Shown here in pieces: positions 12,487-25,160 of a stretch of DNA of 64,000 bases; positions within the stretch are counted from its first letter, which is position 1; every line of letters begins with the position of its first letter. This stretch comes from Polytrichum commune (taxonomy: Eukaryota > Streptophyta > Polytrichopsida > Polytrichales > Polytrichaceae): the NCBI GenBank assembly GCA_950295325.1, contig OX485806.1, positions 19,158,001 through 19,222,000 of the forward strand, read 5' to 3'. The notes beneath the pieces are model-generated. The model had not been told where the DNA came from and made no database searches. It saw only the letters and a program-made list of their open reading frames with translations. The position numbers were made by a program, and so were the translations under genes.

Positions 12487-13000
12487 GGGGCGGTTTACAC
12501 TATGGACCAAGAGCCATGACCAAGAAAATTAAATCATTTTCATGGTCACAGCTCTTGGCCAAGAGCCGTAACCATGAAAAATAAAAAATGGATTTTTGAG
12601 TGGCTTGGTCACTCTTGTAGTGTAAAGTGGATTTGGACCGGGACAACTTTGGGCTGATTTTTTTAATTTCTATCCCAACGATCTACAGTAATGTCAAAAA
12701 AAATCGGGAAAAAAAAGATTAAAAAATAAAATTCGGCCAATGGCTGATTTTCAGCCTTACGGCTCCCTTGATTTCCGTTGAGTCGAGCATTTTGCCTCGC
12801 CTCAACGGAAAACCCGTTGGACCATGGCACATTATCCAAATGGCAGATTTTAGTAGTTTTTGGGGACCTCAAAGTTAGTGGTCATTCTCCTTTTTTCAAG
12901 GTAGTGTAAAGCCAAATGGGACCAAGAGCACTTTACTCTCCAATCACAGATTTTAGAATTTCATGGTCATGGCTCTTGGGTCCATAGTGTAAACCGCCCC
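12487..13000. mobile_element. Harbinger-like MITE family B with TTA target duplication
   Basis: Left end GGGGCGGTTTACACTATGGA and right end CATAGTGTAAACCGCCCC are inverted copies extending over a CCAAGAGCCATGACC subterminal block. TTA flanks both sides (12484-12486 and 13001-13003). The interior holds a second inverted pair around 12540-12575, made of an AGCTCTTGGCC block and its complement. No coding capacity. Confidence 0.9.
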
Positions 13001-13509
13001 TTAGGGAGAGGGAAAAATTCATGTTTCACTAGAAAGCATGGTGTGACAAAGATAAGGTGTTAGTTGAAATTTCAAAGTAAAAATTACAACATTGTTAGAA
13101 AGCCTAGGGTATCATAAAACCATTATGAGTTTATTATATGAATATTTCAAGAGTATTCATCAATCACGCAAAATATCTCATGAATATGTACATTATTTTG
13201 TAGTCGCCCTCAAAACGCCCCATAATCACAAACGAGTTACACCCCTCCTTGGGTAGAGGTTGATCCTACAAGGGTATAATTATACATTGAGATAGGTACA
13301 ATGATTAAAAATGCCATCTTGGAGCATGGCAAGGTTGTGAACTACTCTACGATTGAGGCTAAAATTCTTGTCATTCTCCTAGATGTACCAAGTCCACTGG
13401 ATTGTTTATGTTATTTAGTGTCACGTGCATAATAGAGTCACTTACCCTATTTTGAGGTGTATGCTAGGTTACACTAATGATCAACAACCTAGTGTCACCC
13501 TCGTGCCAC

Positions 13510-13813
13510 CTTGTGACACTTGGTGTTCAAGCGTGCTTTCTAATACTTTGTCATGAGTATGATCAATAATGTTATGAGGTGTACACCTATGTTACATAAT
13601 AATCTACAATCTGACTAAAGTATACACAAATGACACTTGGCATTAGCATGCTTAGAAATATCTTCTTCTTGCATAGTAGAATGTACACACATGACACTTG
13701 GCATTAGTGTGCTTAGAAATATCTTCTTCTTCCATACTAGAATGTGCACATGCGACACTTGGCATTAGTATGCTCAATCAATAAATTTTCTCCCCCTTGC
13801 ATACTAAAATGCA
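13510..13813. repeat. 61-bp tandem repeat, three copies plus older partial copy
   Basis: The phrase (T/C)GACACTTGGCATTAG starts at 13631, 13692 and 13753, an exact 61-bp period. Each copy continues with a TGCTTAGAAATATCTTCTTC block in the first two units. An older divergent copy, GTGACACTTGGTGTTC, lies near 13510. A related sequence around a GGTTACACTAATGA word occurs at 13470 and again near 51905, suggesting the array sits in a dispersed repeat. Confidence 0.85.
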
Positions 13814-14298
13814 TAACTATTATCTCAAGTATTCCAATGTGCTACACTAAATGTGATGATGTAAATTATTTTTCACTTAGTACATTGTAGTGTATGTGAC
13901 CCGAAATACCATAATTTGTGCATTCATTAGCAAAGTGCCTCACTCCCATCTCGATCATAACACATCACCATGACCCCCCCCCCCAAAAAAAAAAACAAAC
14001 AAAAACACTCAACTTAACCCACCACCACCTTCGGGCCTAATACCACATAATACAATCCACATTGTCATAAAACCCCCACAAAACATTTGTCCACTTCAAA
14101 TTTGTTTTAGGCCAAAGCCTTTGGATGAATGAAAGACATATGAACTTTCAAGCAAGTTAGTGGGTAGAGGCCAATATGGTGCAGATCAGTAAGGTTATAC
14201 AACTGGTTGGGAAGGGGTTACATGTTGCAGTAACCACCTACAGAGGATGTATACAATAGCCAACAAAGTCGTAGAGCATCCAAGAAACAATCCAAGAG

Positions 14299-14338
14299 CA
14301 ATATTCATAATAGTGGTAGGCTTTAGGTAGAAGGTTGA
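14299..14338. repeat. 40-bp segment with an inverted identical copy at 18640-18679
   Basis: The segment containing ATTCATAATAGTGGTAGGC and AGGTAGAAGGTTGA is repeated in opposite orientation 4.3 kb away without a visible mismatch over 40 bases. Similarity stops abruptly on both sides. Confidence 0.85.
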
Positions 14339-14699
14339 GGAACTTAGTTAGGATGCTTGAAGTGAATAGAGATAGAGCAAGTCTTTCATTACCAACCGTA
14401 ATAGGGGAACGAATATTCATTACCACCCATGATAGGGGAATGAACATTGCAAGGCAAAGTTTGTAGTGGATTAATCTAGCCAATAACTAGACATATTGTT
14501 TTGTAAACTCAATTTGCATATGGTTAAAATCCAAGAAAGAAGCAAAAAAATTAAAAAATTAAAAAATATATATTGGATGCCATATTCTTTAATTTGTGTG
14601 TATGAGTCTAGTGATTGGAAAAATTACAAATGAGAGGAACAATCTAAGTGATTTTTTAGGGTTAAAAAAACATTGTCGATCATTGAAAGAAAGGAAGAG

Positions 14700-17110
14700 A
14701 CAGAAATGGACTATACTCTCTGTCGAGGTCACCTTCAAACCCTCAGCAAACTTAGACGGTGTAACCCGCTGCTGACCGGTTTACATGGACACCACACTTA
14801 TCTAAATTAACTTTTGAAGGTGTTTCCTCTTGGATAAATCTCTAAGGAGAAAGTAGCCTAAGCTTTCAAGCTTATGTTCCCCGAAATCCTAATGTCGAGG
14901 TTAAGTGTTATGAATGAAGAGAGTGCTCTGTTGTAATCAATAACAACATTCTTCCATTCATTTATAAATCCTCAACCAAAGTTCACAATCACATTACTTT
15001 GAGAGTTTTCATTTAACAATTTATTGCAATGCCTTCAAAGTGGAAGTTGACTACTTGATGGTCTTTAATTTCTTCTTTTCTCGAATGATGGCTTTGAAAT
15101 CCTCTTAATGTCTTCATTCTTCTAAAGTTCCCTTTTGTCTGGTTTTCCTTTGTATTCTCTACTCATGAGAGTTTAGTTCTTCATTCTTGAATATCTCTAA
15201 ATTCCTAGGAAGGATCTTCTCTAATCTTCCTATTCTCTTGAGTGCTTTGGTCTTGGATTCCTTACGCAATCTTCTTTGTCTTCACGATGAGCTTCGGATT
15301 TTGTCAATCTTTTAACATCTTCACTTTTGATATCTTGACATCTCCTTAGACCAAAAAGGTATCTTAGATCTTGGTTAGAAAGTTCGTTTAAACCTTTAGT
15401 CCTCAAAAGGGCTTCAAACTTGCGGTCTTAGTCTCGGGCTTGCGGTCCTCTGGTCCCGAGGGCCCTCAGTCTCCCTGAATTGAAGAAAGCTTTTAATGTC
15501 TTCAAGTCTTTTCTTGTAGTACTGGATTTCGTAAACTCTTGAAAAGACCTTCAAATCCTAAAGTCCTCTCGGCCTCTGGTACCGTGGTCCTTCTGTCGCG
15601 CGGGCCCTCAGATTTTAAGACCGGCGTCGCGCCTCCGCGATTCTTCGAACTCGTTTGTTGCGGATCTTAATTTAAAGACCGGCTCCGATCAATTCCCTGG
15701 ACCTTCGGTCTCGTGGGCCTTCAAGGTCGCGGGCCTTCAGCAACTTGGGCTCCCAGTTTCCGGACTTTAGTCTTCTTACTCAAAACCGTCCATCTTCAAA
15801 TATCTTCAAGTATCTCTAAGTCTTCGTCTTCGTCTACGCAGTCTCGCGGTCTCTCAGCCGCGGGCCTCCAGTCTTCGCGGCTCTCGGCTCTCGGCTACCA
15901 ACTGGTCCTTATACTCGAAGTCTTTCGACTTCGAGTACCTTCAAAATATCTCGGAATCTTGGATCGTCGTTCTCGCGTTTCGTGGTCTCGCGGGCCCTCA
16001 AGGACACGAGCTTTCGTCTTGAAGATCAAAGAAGACGAACTTGCGGACCTTTAAGCAAGGCCGGCTTCGTTCGATGTTGCGGACCTTTAAGCAAGGCCGG
16101 CTTCGTTCGATGTTGCGGACCTTTAATCAAGGCCGGCTTCGATGACGCTCACGTAGGAATGTTGGAAATGAATAATGAGGTGCTATAGGGGTCCGTAGTG
16201 CCCCTTTATATAGCTTTTGGAAATCTTACATTTGGTTGAATTAGCGGTTAGGTTTGGCCTCCTAATGCCAAATGTCTAATTAGGCTAATTTTAGCCAGAA
16301 TTCAGGTTGCAGTCTAAATTTAGGTCTGACGTGTCTATTTACAGAGCTACACGTGCTAAATATAGATGTTCGTGAGAAGTGTATTTGTTGCAATTCCTTC
16401 TAATACCTAGATGTGCCTAGGTGCTTACGGTTATCATTCATCACTCCCCCGTTCATCCAAAGTTGGCTCCTTCATTGTGCAACGGAAATGTTAATCAAAT
16501 TCATCCAAAATTGGCCGCCCTTTCATGTCCTTCCGCCTAGTTACCAAAGGGCATTGTTTAGGCTTACTAATTGCTTTCCTATGGTGGCCAAGTGTTCACT
16601 AACCCTAGGTGTAGCTCACTAATTAGCTCCTACCTCCCCTCTTGGTATCCTAACCCTAACATGGGGGTGTGTCCCTTCAACTACCTAAGGCGGCCACGTC
16701 CCCTTGCCGGCTCCACGTCGCCTCGCCACGTCACCTCGCTACGTCACCTCACCTCGCTACGTCACCTCACCCCGTCTTTTAAAAGGTTGGCCCTCCGGGT
16801 ATCTCCTGCCTTCCCCTTTCTGCCCGGGTCCTCATCTTCATTCCTCTTGCGGCTGCCCGATACCCGGCTCGGGGTGCAGTTCCCGTTGGCGAAGGGTCTT
16901 CACCCTGTCCTCTCTCATACCGAGCCCTTGTCTGCTTGGTTCTCCGCAAGCCGCCACCTGGCCGCTTCTCGCTCCCTCGGCCAACGCTCCATTCTCTCTG
17001 TGCCCTCGGAGACGCTCCCTCGACCATCGCTCCATCCCCTGTCCTCGGAACTCTTCACTTTGGATCTACACTGGCCTTGTTGATCACACACTCTCTTTAT
17101 GTGAAAGGAG
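14700..17110. repeat. GC-rich block resembling a decayed LTR or leader, with 36-bp tandem repeats
   Basis: GC content rises sharply, most strongly at 15400-16150 and 16640-17080, with abrupt edges. Three copies of a 36-bp unit, TGCGGACCTTTAA(G/T)CAAGGCC and following bases, start at 16042, 16078 and 16114. Degenerate GGGCC(T/C)TCAG words fill 15450-16000. TATA-like words occur at about 16203 (TTTATATAGC) and 16778 (TTTTAAAAGG), followed by a pyrimidine-rich stretch as in an LTR R/U5 region. Open frames through the tandem repeats exist because 36 is divisible by three. No LTR partner, primer-binding site or polyprotein is visible, so the LTR reading is tentative. Confidence 0.35.
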
Positions 17111-17119
17111 TGCCGAGGA

Positions 17120-17460
17120 GTAAGAACAAATAAGAATGAGATGTGTTGGAGCCAATGTTGGAAAAGATGAATATTAATGTGTATGTGATGGCTATAACCT
17201 TGGCAAACATGAACTAAATGGCACTAGTCATGTATGTGGTCACATCGTTGGAAACTCAACACTTGATAGTCAATGAGATTGAGGAGCAATTTGTAGGTCT
17301 CATAGAATAACACCAAGAAGCATGGAAGGAGGGTTAAAGCTCAACCGAGCGTATGAGGAGTTGAAGAGAGCCAAGAGAAGGATGAGCTAGGAATAATCAA
17401 CACTAAGGTGTTTAAGAAAGGTTAGGGATTGGAGAGACGTCCAAGAAGGGGTTACATGTG
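17120..17460 (+). other. Possible decayed gag-like coding stretch
   Basis: One plus frame gives a loosely coherent peptide with stops: MLEKMNINVYVMAITLANMN, then MALVMYVVTSLETQHLIVNE and IEEQFVGLIE, followed by HQEAWKEG. Its place just after the GC-rich leader-like block would fit the start of an LTR-element gag. I cannot assign a family. Confidence 0.2.
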
Positions 17461-17508
17461 ATATGTGTTAGTATATAGAGGTCATTACTGGCAAGTAACA
17501 TTAATCTA

Positions 17509-18495
17509 GGGGATCGCTATTTCCACACCTTTTTTGGCTAGATTCACACCTTTTTGCCGGTTCGGTTGCCGTGTCACTGAGGCGCTATATATGAGATTCT
17601 TCATGGTGTATCCGGACCGTTGATCCACCAAGGCCCATCCAAGGGCCTCAATGATCCTAGGTGGCGGTGGGGTGGGGGGCGGGGGTGGTGCTTGCCACCA
17701 AGGCGGGGTGGGGCCGTGGGCCTCATGTCTTTTTTGGGGAGGCCAGATTTAGGGTGGTGTCGGGCCTAGTGGCTAGGCGGGCCCAGTGGCTAGGCCTACT
17801 TACTAAATAACTAGTTAGTTAGCCTTACTCTACTTACTAAATGACTAGTTGGTTACCCTTACTCTACTTACTAAATGACTAGTTGGTTACCCTTCCTCTA
17901 CTTACTAAATGACTAGTTGTTAGGGATGATACATAGATTATGTAATGTAGGTGACACTAAGTAGGATAGTGTCATCTTATTATATCTCAACACTTATAGG
18001 TGTCCATACCTAACTTCAAGTAATAAGTAATAACCAACTATTATTACTATTAAGTAATAAGTAAGGGTAACCAACTAGTTATTTAGTAAGTAGAGTAAGG
18101 GTAACCAACTAGTCATTTAGTAAGTAGAGTAAGGGTAACCAACTAATCATTTAGTAAGTAGAGTAAGGGTAACCAACTAGTTATTTAGTAAGTAGAGTAA
18201 GGGTAACCAACTAGTTATTTAGTAAGTAGGCCTAACCACCGTGCCCGCCTAGCCACTAGGCCCGACACCACCCTAAATCCGGCCTCCCCAAAAAAGACAT
18301 GAGGCCCACGGCCCCACCCCGCCTTGGTGGCAAGCACCACCCCCGCCCCCCACCCCACCGCCACCTAGGATCATTGAGGCCCTTGGATGGGCCTTGGTGG
18401 ATCAACGGTCCGGATACACCATGAAGAATCTCATATATAGCGCCTCAGTGACACGGCAACCGAACCGGCAAAAAGGTGTGGAAATAGCGATCCCC
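17509..18495. mobile_element. 987-bp foldback element (hAT-like) with 8-bp target duplication
   Basis: The outer ends GGGGATCGCTATTTCCACAC and the inverse GTGTGGAAATAGCGATCCCC are perfect. The 8-bp TTAATCTA is duplicated at 17501-17508 and 18496-18503, as hAT transposases produce. The inverted arms are over 400 bp each: a unique outer part, a GC-rich part near 17660-17730 and 18290-18360, then tandem arrays of a 34-bp unit (GTAAGGGTAACCAACTAGTT and the rest), about four copies in the left arm and five in the right. A loop of roughly 120 bp separates them. The left arm has about 21 extra bases at 17530-17550, bounded by a repeated CACACCTTTTT. No transposase is encoded, so it is non-autonomous. 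Confidence 0.92.
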
Positions 18496-18503
18496 TTAAT
18501 CTA

Positions 18504-21500
18504 AGAACAAAACGTATTTTCCATGACAATATGCCACTATTTGATCATAATCAATTGAAATATAGCTTGTAATGGGCTTAATCCTTCTTCATTATTTCAA
18601 TAGATTATGTTGCTATATCTTGTATTTGTAAATTGAAAATCAACCTTCTACCTAAAGCCTACCACTATTATGAATATTGTTCCAAGATGGTATTTAATCC
18701 TTGTAAACACTAGACTAGTCTTCGCTGAGATTTAATACCATGAGATTTTTGTTTTAGTTTATATAAAAAAAACCCCTTATTGAGAGAGATTATTGGAAGG
18801 TGCTTATAGTTTGGCTATTGGTGGTTGAAACATCATCTCTTGAATAAATATTGGTTCAACATCCTATTTTTAATATATGGAGATTCCAACACATTGAACA
18901 TAAAATTGAATTTCCTTTGCTAGAAATCATAAATTGAGTACCCTAGTAGTAACTCTTTGGTTTAATACCTATGAGATCTCGAATTGGATTGCTTGAGACT
19001 CTGGCATAGATGTGTTGGAATCAATTAACATCTAACAAAATTTTACGAATATATTCATAAAACATAAAAGCAAGAAGCACCTTACGGTACAAACTTGTGT
19101 GTGGCCCTTGGTTGTGCATAGTTAGTGGCATTGCAAATCAATTAAGTTCCACTTGGTGGCCACCTTTGAACAAAGTGTGGATTTGTTTTGCATCATATCA
19201 CTTCAGGAAACATAGCTCAAGTTTGAAACTATACCATGTAGTGCACTTACTCTCATAGAAGAATGAATGTTCATCAATGTTTCTCTAAAAGTAGAAGAAT
19301 CTTCCTTTGTAATATTGATTTTTCCACGCTATGAAGATTGTGTGCTACTAAAAACGTATGTTTAGAATCACCTTGGTTCATTGTTGATTGGAAAGTGTAA
19401 TACGGTGGCTTAAACCCAAGGCCCTAAAAGTTGTCTAGGGCTGGAATAGTGCTAGGAAGTCTCTAAAGAGGGTGATCTTCCTAGCACTTCATTTTTTGAT
19501 GGACCCCACTGCAGATTTTGTTGACCACCACTATGGTCCACCCAATCATATTGGGAGTATCAATTAACCATGTGGAAATCTAAAGGCTTGTCCTTGGGGA
19601 GATAATTGCATGTTGTCTTGTTTGCACACGTTTCAAACGTTTAGCTTCGAAATGAGGCAAATTTGTCCTTTGAGCTCCCCATAATTATCATGTACCTTAA
19701 TTCGGGATTACATAGACTCATGCCCATTTAAGGGTGAAGCACACCATTTATTCATGCTAGTGGTGACATCAAAGTCATGGGGGAAAAACACACACACACA
19801 CGTATTGCAATGTAAAAATGCTCGGTGTCATATCTAATGTATATAATTTACGGTATTTATCATTGATCCATGTTAATTATTTTGCGAAAATTTGGATTTT
19901 GAATAGAGAATGTGGCACGTGACACTTAGTGCTACATGACAAGTTAAGGTGACCACTCTAATTAACACCCACCATATTTTAAGATGTATAAAGTCAGATG
20001 TTGGTGTGGTGGTAAATCCATCGACCTTATCCCCTTCACTCCTAAAGAGCACAATTTAGTTTTCTAAAGCTTGTTGGCATGAATTCCCATGCAGATTATA
20101 AGCATAAACTTCAATAACTTATGATCTCATGCCGACAATTCAATATTTGAATATAAGTCTTGGCCGTCGTCCAATGACTTAAATTTTTCCGTACCTCACT
20201 TCTAAAGAATTACGGCCATGTGCCACCAAATTTTGAGGACTAGGGATTTGGATGTTCAACACACAAAATGATGCATCACTAAGATAGGACTCATCCTAAG
20301 CCTTTAATGCCTACAAAGACTATGTTGTGGTTCATAGTGTAAACCTTAAACACCCCTTTACCATGACGAGGGGGAATGATACCAAAAAAATGATCAATTC
20401 AATGTAAGTTTAGCATGTTTTAAGACAAAAAAATTGATGATTACTTGCTCAATATTACCCCATGCATATCCACTTGTATTGTATTTAGAAATATGTAGAT
20501 TTCTTTTGAGATTGTTTTTGTCAACATAAGTTCCTTGGCTTTGTAGATCAATAGGTTTTGAAAATGTTTATGATCTCTTTTTGTTGATAAAATTCAAAGT
20601 ATATCATTTTGAATCACTTTCACCAAAATTTGTGCAGAAAACAAGAGTTGTCCATTTTATGGTACTTGCACCCACATCAATTGTTACATACTAAAACATA
20701 GACAATGAGCAATCAAATTTGAATGATTGGCATTGAGGTCTATAAGTACGTGTGGATGCATAGGCATCAAGTACCGCATCTCGAGGTTTAGTTAATGCCT
20801 CCACAAGAACTTGTAGTGATTTTTGAGTCTTTCCCATGTCCACCTCTCCAAGGGACCCCTTTGTACATGAGTTGAGTAAGAGGATTGGTTAGATTAAAGT
20901 TCATGTTGGTGGTTCCCACATCCACCTCCGACACACTCTCACACTTACAAAAAGCAAAATGAGAAATTGCCGAGTCTACAAAAACAACAATCTAGTTAGA
21001 ATAAATCAATATAAGGTTACTTTGAACACAAAATAAAAACAACAATTAGGAAGAAGGTCCAAGAAACATTTTATCACATACCGTAAGAGTTTTGTCAACC
21101 CTTAAACATAACAACAACTCATTGATGCCTCACCAATCCTTTGCAATTACAAAATTATAAGTTTCCACATAGGTCATTACATCATGTCTAACTTCATTTG
21201 ATTCAGGTCGGAATACAAGTATGCAACATCCTCATGAAGGTGAGCATTAGAGAATTTAACAGGTTCTCAATGTGGACAACAAACTGTGTATTCCACATGA
21301 CTGTGGAATGATGAGATATTTAGAATGAGTAGCCCTTCCGGCAAGTCTGCAACTATGAGGCGAAACTTACAACCACTTGAAAACATCTACATTTCATTTC
21401 TAAACACAATATCAAATGACTCATATTACACATTGATATTTTACATACATTTTTGAAGAACTCTAACATGTCGACCATGACAGAGTGTTGATCAACACCA

Positions 21501-24160
21501 TTATCCAAAATTGTTGCAATAAATGTATTCTTCTCCAAAATGAAAACTTATTGTGAACATAATGAAGATGAAGAAACAACCCTATTACCTCCACTGAGAT
21601 TTTGAGCTTCTTGTTGTGGATGATACTAAGAGGCAAAAGGTGTGATTGGGTTGGAAACATGTACATTGGTAGAGTCTTGGGAAAGCTTCTCCAAAGGCAA
21701 AGTATACTCAAAATTCTTATATGTTTGACTGGCAATTGTAAATAGGTTTTTTGATGGGGTTCCGTTCAACACAACCACACATGGAAGACTAAATAAGTGT
21801 CAGATTGAACTCTAAGTGTCATTATTAGGTTAATTGATAGGTCACAACAACTTCAAAGTGGAATTAAGACACCAACTTTAGGTGAAATACTCTTCCATGT
21901 GAATTTAAGAGACTTTGAAGATTAAGAAGTGAATTGTTAGGGTCACTCTGTGCAATTTATACATATGCGCAATCTCACCCTTATAGTCAGCCATAGTCTA
22001 GTGGTCACGACTCGCTATATTTTTCAATGCAGGGAGTCACGGCTCATCAATAATCTTTTGAGTAACCCGTAACCACATATAATCAGGGCCAAGGACGCCC
22101 TAATTTGAGCATCTTCATTTTATTTTATTGCACTTCATGGGATTATGCGATTCATTGATGTGCACCAATAATTCACATATTGATGGCTTATGCTTCTTTT
22201 GCAATGATCTTTCAACTATGTTAATTCTTTGGAGTTCATACTATATTGGCAAATTTAATGTTTTATAATATGATCTCCATTGGGACCTACTTGAATCATC
22301 TAGGGCTTCTCACAATGATCGTTACAAAGACAATTGCATGGAAATGCTCAACTCTGTTATCTGACTCTATTCACAAGAGTCACGACAATTGTTATCACAA
22401 GTTCACGAGGCAATTGGTCACGGAAATATATTACTCAAAGATAATGATAATACAAAAAGAAAGGGCTTTGCACCTTATTACTGCACTAAGACTATGACAC
22501 GGGCAATTTGATAATTATAAGAGCTTATTGATCACTCTCTTCTTGAGAGGGAATTGATCACTATTTGAAAAAAATTATGAGTATATGACTACTTTGACTA
22601 TGGCCTGCCCAAATTATATACGGGAGAAGAACCAAAAGCTCGGCTACTACAAAGTATGTTTGTTCATAGCCATAATTTTAAAAGACCCTCCAAATTCCCC
22701 ACATGTCTATTGCACTACACTAAGGCTTCTCTAATTAGTGCCAATAGTAAAAAAAAAATGTTCAATTAGTTAGCCATTGATCTATTTTCACTAAATACAT
22801 AATAATTTCAATATTTTTTCATTAATTTAGAGTCTTGAAAGAAGTTCCCAGTTAGCATTTCAACCAAAATTTAAAATTTATCAGTTCTTGTCCAAAAAAT
22901 TGCACGACAACAACCACTTTGGAACCGGGTTTGCATTTCCCACCTGTTTCCACTAGCATTGGTGGCACTTTGTGGCATAACCTGCATGACTTTGACCATG
23001 TCATGATCATCATCCTCACCTAAGATTGTACCGACTTCTGCTCTCTCATCCTTCTCCTCTAGAAGATGAAATGTTAATAAGCATTTAAGAAATCATAGGC
23101 AATTTTGCAAAGTGGAGGTCTCCCATGTCCTTGTACTTTAGTTTTTGGCTAGAAATAAACCCAAGGAAACACTCAGGGAAGACTTAAAAGGTGACCTGTA
23201 TATCATCTAGGTGTCTTAGATAAATTTTATTAAGGAAAACACAAGGTTATTTCATTCTACTTTGAATTCATATTGACAATTGGATTAGGAGTGAAGGTTA
23301 GAAGTTTAGAAATCACTCCGTATGAGTACATGCGATTGTGGTTGTCTCTCACCTCACTTTAATTACCCGGACAATGGTCTAGTAGTGAGTTCATTTTAAT
23401 TGGACCAAGTGCTGTGCACAAGCATAGGCACAACCATAGTCAATGGTCTTGCATGAGTAATTTATTTTTGTCTCGTTACCAAAGCCAATGGCACTTTGGT
23501 GTTGTCAATGATTTTATATTAATTAATCATTTTTAGTGTAACTTCAAGTGTTTGTGCGGTCATCCTTACATGATTGCTAGTCACCATTAATTAAATACGA
23601 TTTTATTGTAATGTCCAACAATAGTCTCTTACCTGGTCTTGGCCAAGGTAATCACAATCCTCTCGGTTACAACCATAGACCATGGCACATATACATGTCA
23701 ATCTATTCTCACATGATTCTTTATCTAGTTAATTCTAAGTTGCTTGCATTCATATTAACATCTTGCGATTTCTTCTCATATTAATTCATTTAAATTTTAA
23801 TTTCTCAAGACCATCATCTAGAATAAGTGCTAATAAGTTCTTCGATTCTTTTCGAATCGTGGCTTCTCCATTTTAAGTAACTCTCCCCTCTCAGTTCCTT
23901 TGACATAAAATCACTAGTTACTAGGATATGGTCAGTCGAGTATGTTCGGCTACCACCAACTTGCTTCTCATCCTTTTCAGATGATTGTCTTGCTCAATTA
24001 CCCTTGCACATTCCCTAAAAGGTTAGTACAGTTGAAATGCAACTGTTCATCAACATTAAGACTATAGTCTTCATCATCAGTATTTTAGTATGCAATTTCA
24101 TCATCATCTCCAAGAAATCTCTCCTTGTTGTACTTACATCTTATCTCACAATTCACTTCT
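18504..24160. other. Gene-poor intergenic stretch
   Basis: No coding region could be supported in 5.6 kb. It contains the inverted partner of the 40-bp repeat (18640-18679), a short hairpin GTGCTAGGAAG/CTTCCTAGCAC at 19450-19492, and a lone family-B-like MITE end, GGTTCATAGTGTAAACC, near 20330. The rest is A+T-rich DNA with overlapping chance open frames. Confidence 0.45.
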
Positions 24161-25160
24161 CACAATGGAAATTGCACAACAAGTGGCTCCAACAGTAAGG
24201 CAACACAATGACTTGCTTATATGAAGCCACAGTAGATGATTTGATCTTGCCTTTCATGCAAATAAAAAAGTATAGGTCATGGTTGAAAGGAGGTTCTTTT
24301 GGTAAAGGCCTTGATTCAACGTCCTTGGAAACTCAGGTTGTTGCCAAGTGTGGGGATCCGAAGGTGTTGGTAGAGGCCATGAAGTCTTTTCCACATGCAT
24401 AAGATATGAACACCAAAGATTGTGCCTTGGAAGGCTGAAAGCTATTTGGGTCCACCAAGTGGAAGCTTGACTTGCCACCCAACTCCGATTACGCTTCACA
24501 ACAACCCAACAAAGTCAACTACTCCATTCTTCGTCCAAACACTTGGGCCAAAAGGGCATGCATAGAGGAGTCATTAACTGTAACAAACCATGGTGTGGCT
24601 CATACGACATTTGTGTTAGAGACTAGTTGCTCCCCTTTCAAATGGCACATTGCAAGATTATCACCCAACTCTGCCAAAAGATGTTGGACATTGTAGACCA
24701 ATTCTAGGACTTGGTGCAATGCCAAAGTTGGAACTGGCAAACATGACACACCTGCTCCAACGTACAAAGGGATTAAAACAAAAATTCCGCTCTGTGGAGT
24801 ATGATTTTTGATTTTGTCTTGATGACATCAAGTGTTCCATGAGTGGCAACAACAAGAAGTATGTGTTGGATTGGCCTATTGTTCCCAACACATGGTTGGT
24901 GATAGGTACCAATCTACCAAAGGAGGAGGTTTTGGTGCTTGAGGATGCTTGATTCCAACTGCAGATTAAGGACGCACTTTCACCTCGTTGAAAACTCTCA
25001 ACAATTGTGACACTTCCCATCCCCTGGTCACATTTTCAAATGCCTCTGAACCCACTAATATACCTTTAACGAGGTCATGTGACTCCTTGTGCTTGCCGGA
25101 GTTGTTGAGTGTGAGTAGTGAAGCTAGTGTAATGTTTGCCGTATAGTTTGGAAATGTCAA
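24160..25160. pseudogene. Possible decayed coding stretch, family unknown
   Basis: Base composition is less A+T-rich than the surroundings, and both strands hold several 64-119-codon open frames close together, as in old coding DNA. In the minus direction a readable succession includes TLASLLTLNNSGKHKESHDL, VYNVQHLLAELGDNLAMC, LLGCCEA and GGKSSFHLVDPNSFQPSKA, with stops between. In the plus direction LPPNSDYASQQPNKVNYSIL is equally open. I recognise no domain and cannot choose the strand. Confidence 0.25.

Noticed and set aside
13622-13813. Regularly spaced repeats that could suggest a CRISPR array
   Set aside because: The repeat is contiguous, without unique spacers, and the window is plant DNA.
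15982-16188. Open frame with repeated GPLSKAGFV units
   Set aside because: It is the translation of a 36-bp tandem repeat; 36 is divisible by three, so the frame stays open without coding.
16571-17123. 170- and 139-codon overlapping plus-strand open frames
   Set aside because: They overlap in two frames, are rich in Ser/Pro/Leu/Arg and follow tandem repeats (CTACGTCACCTC). This is a composition effect of the GC-rich block.
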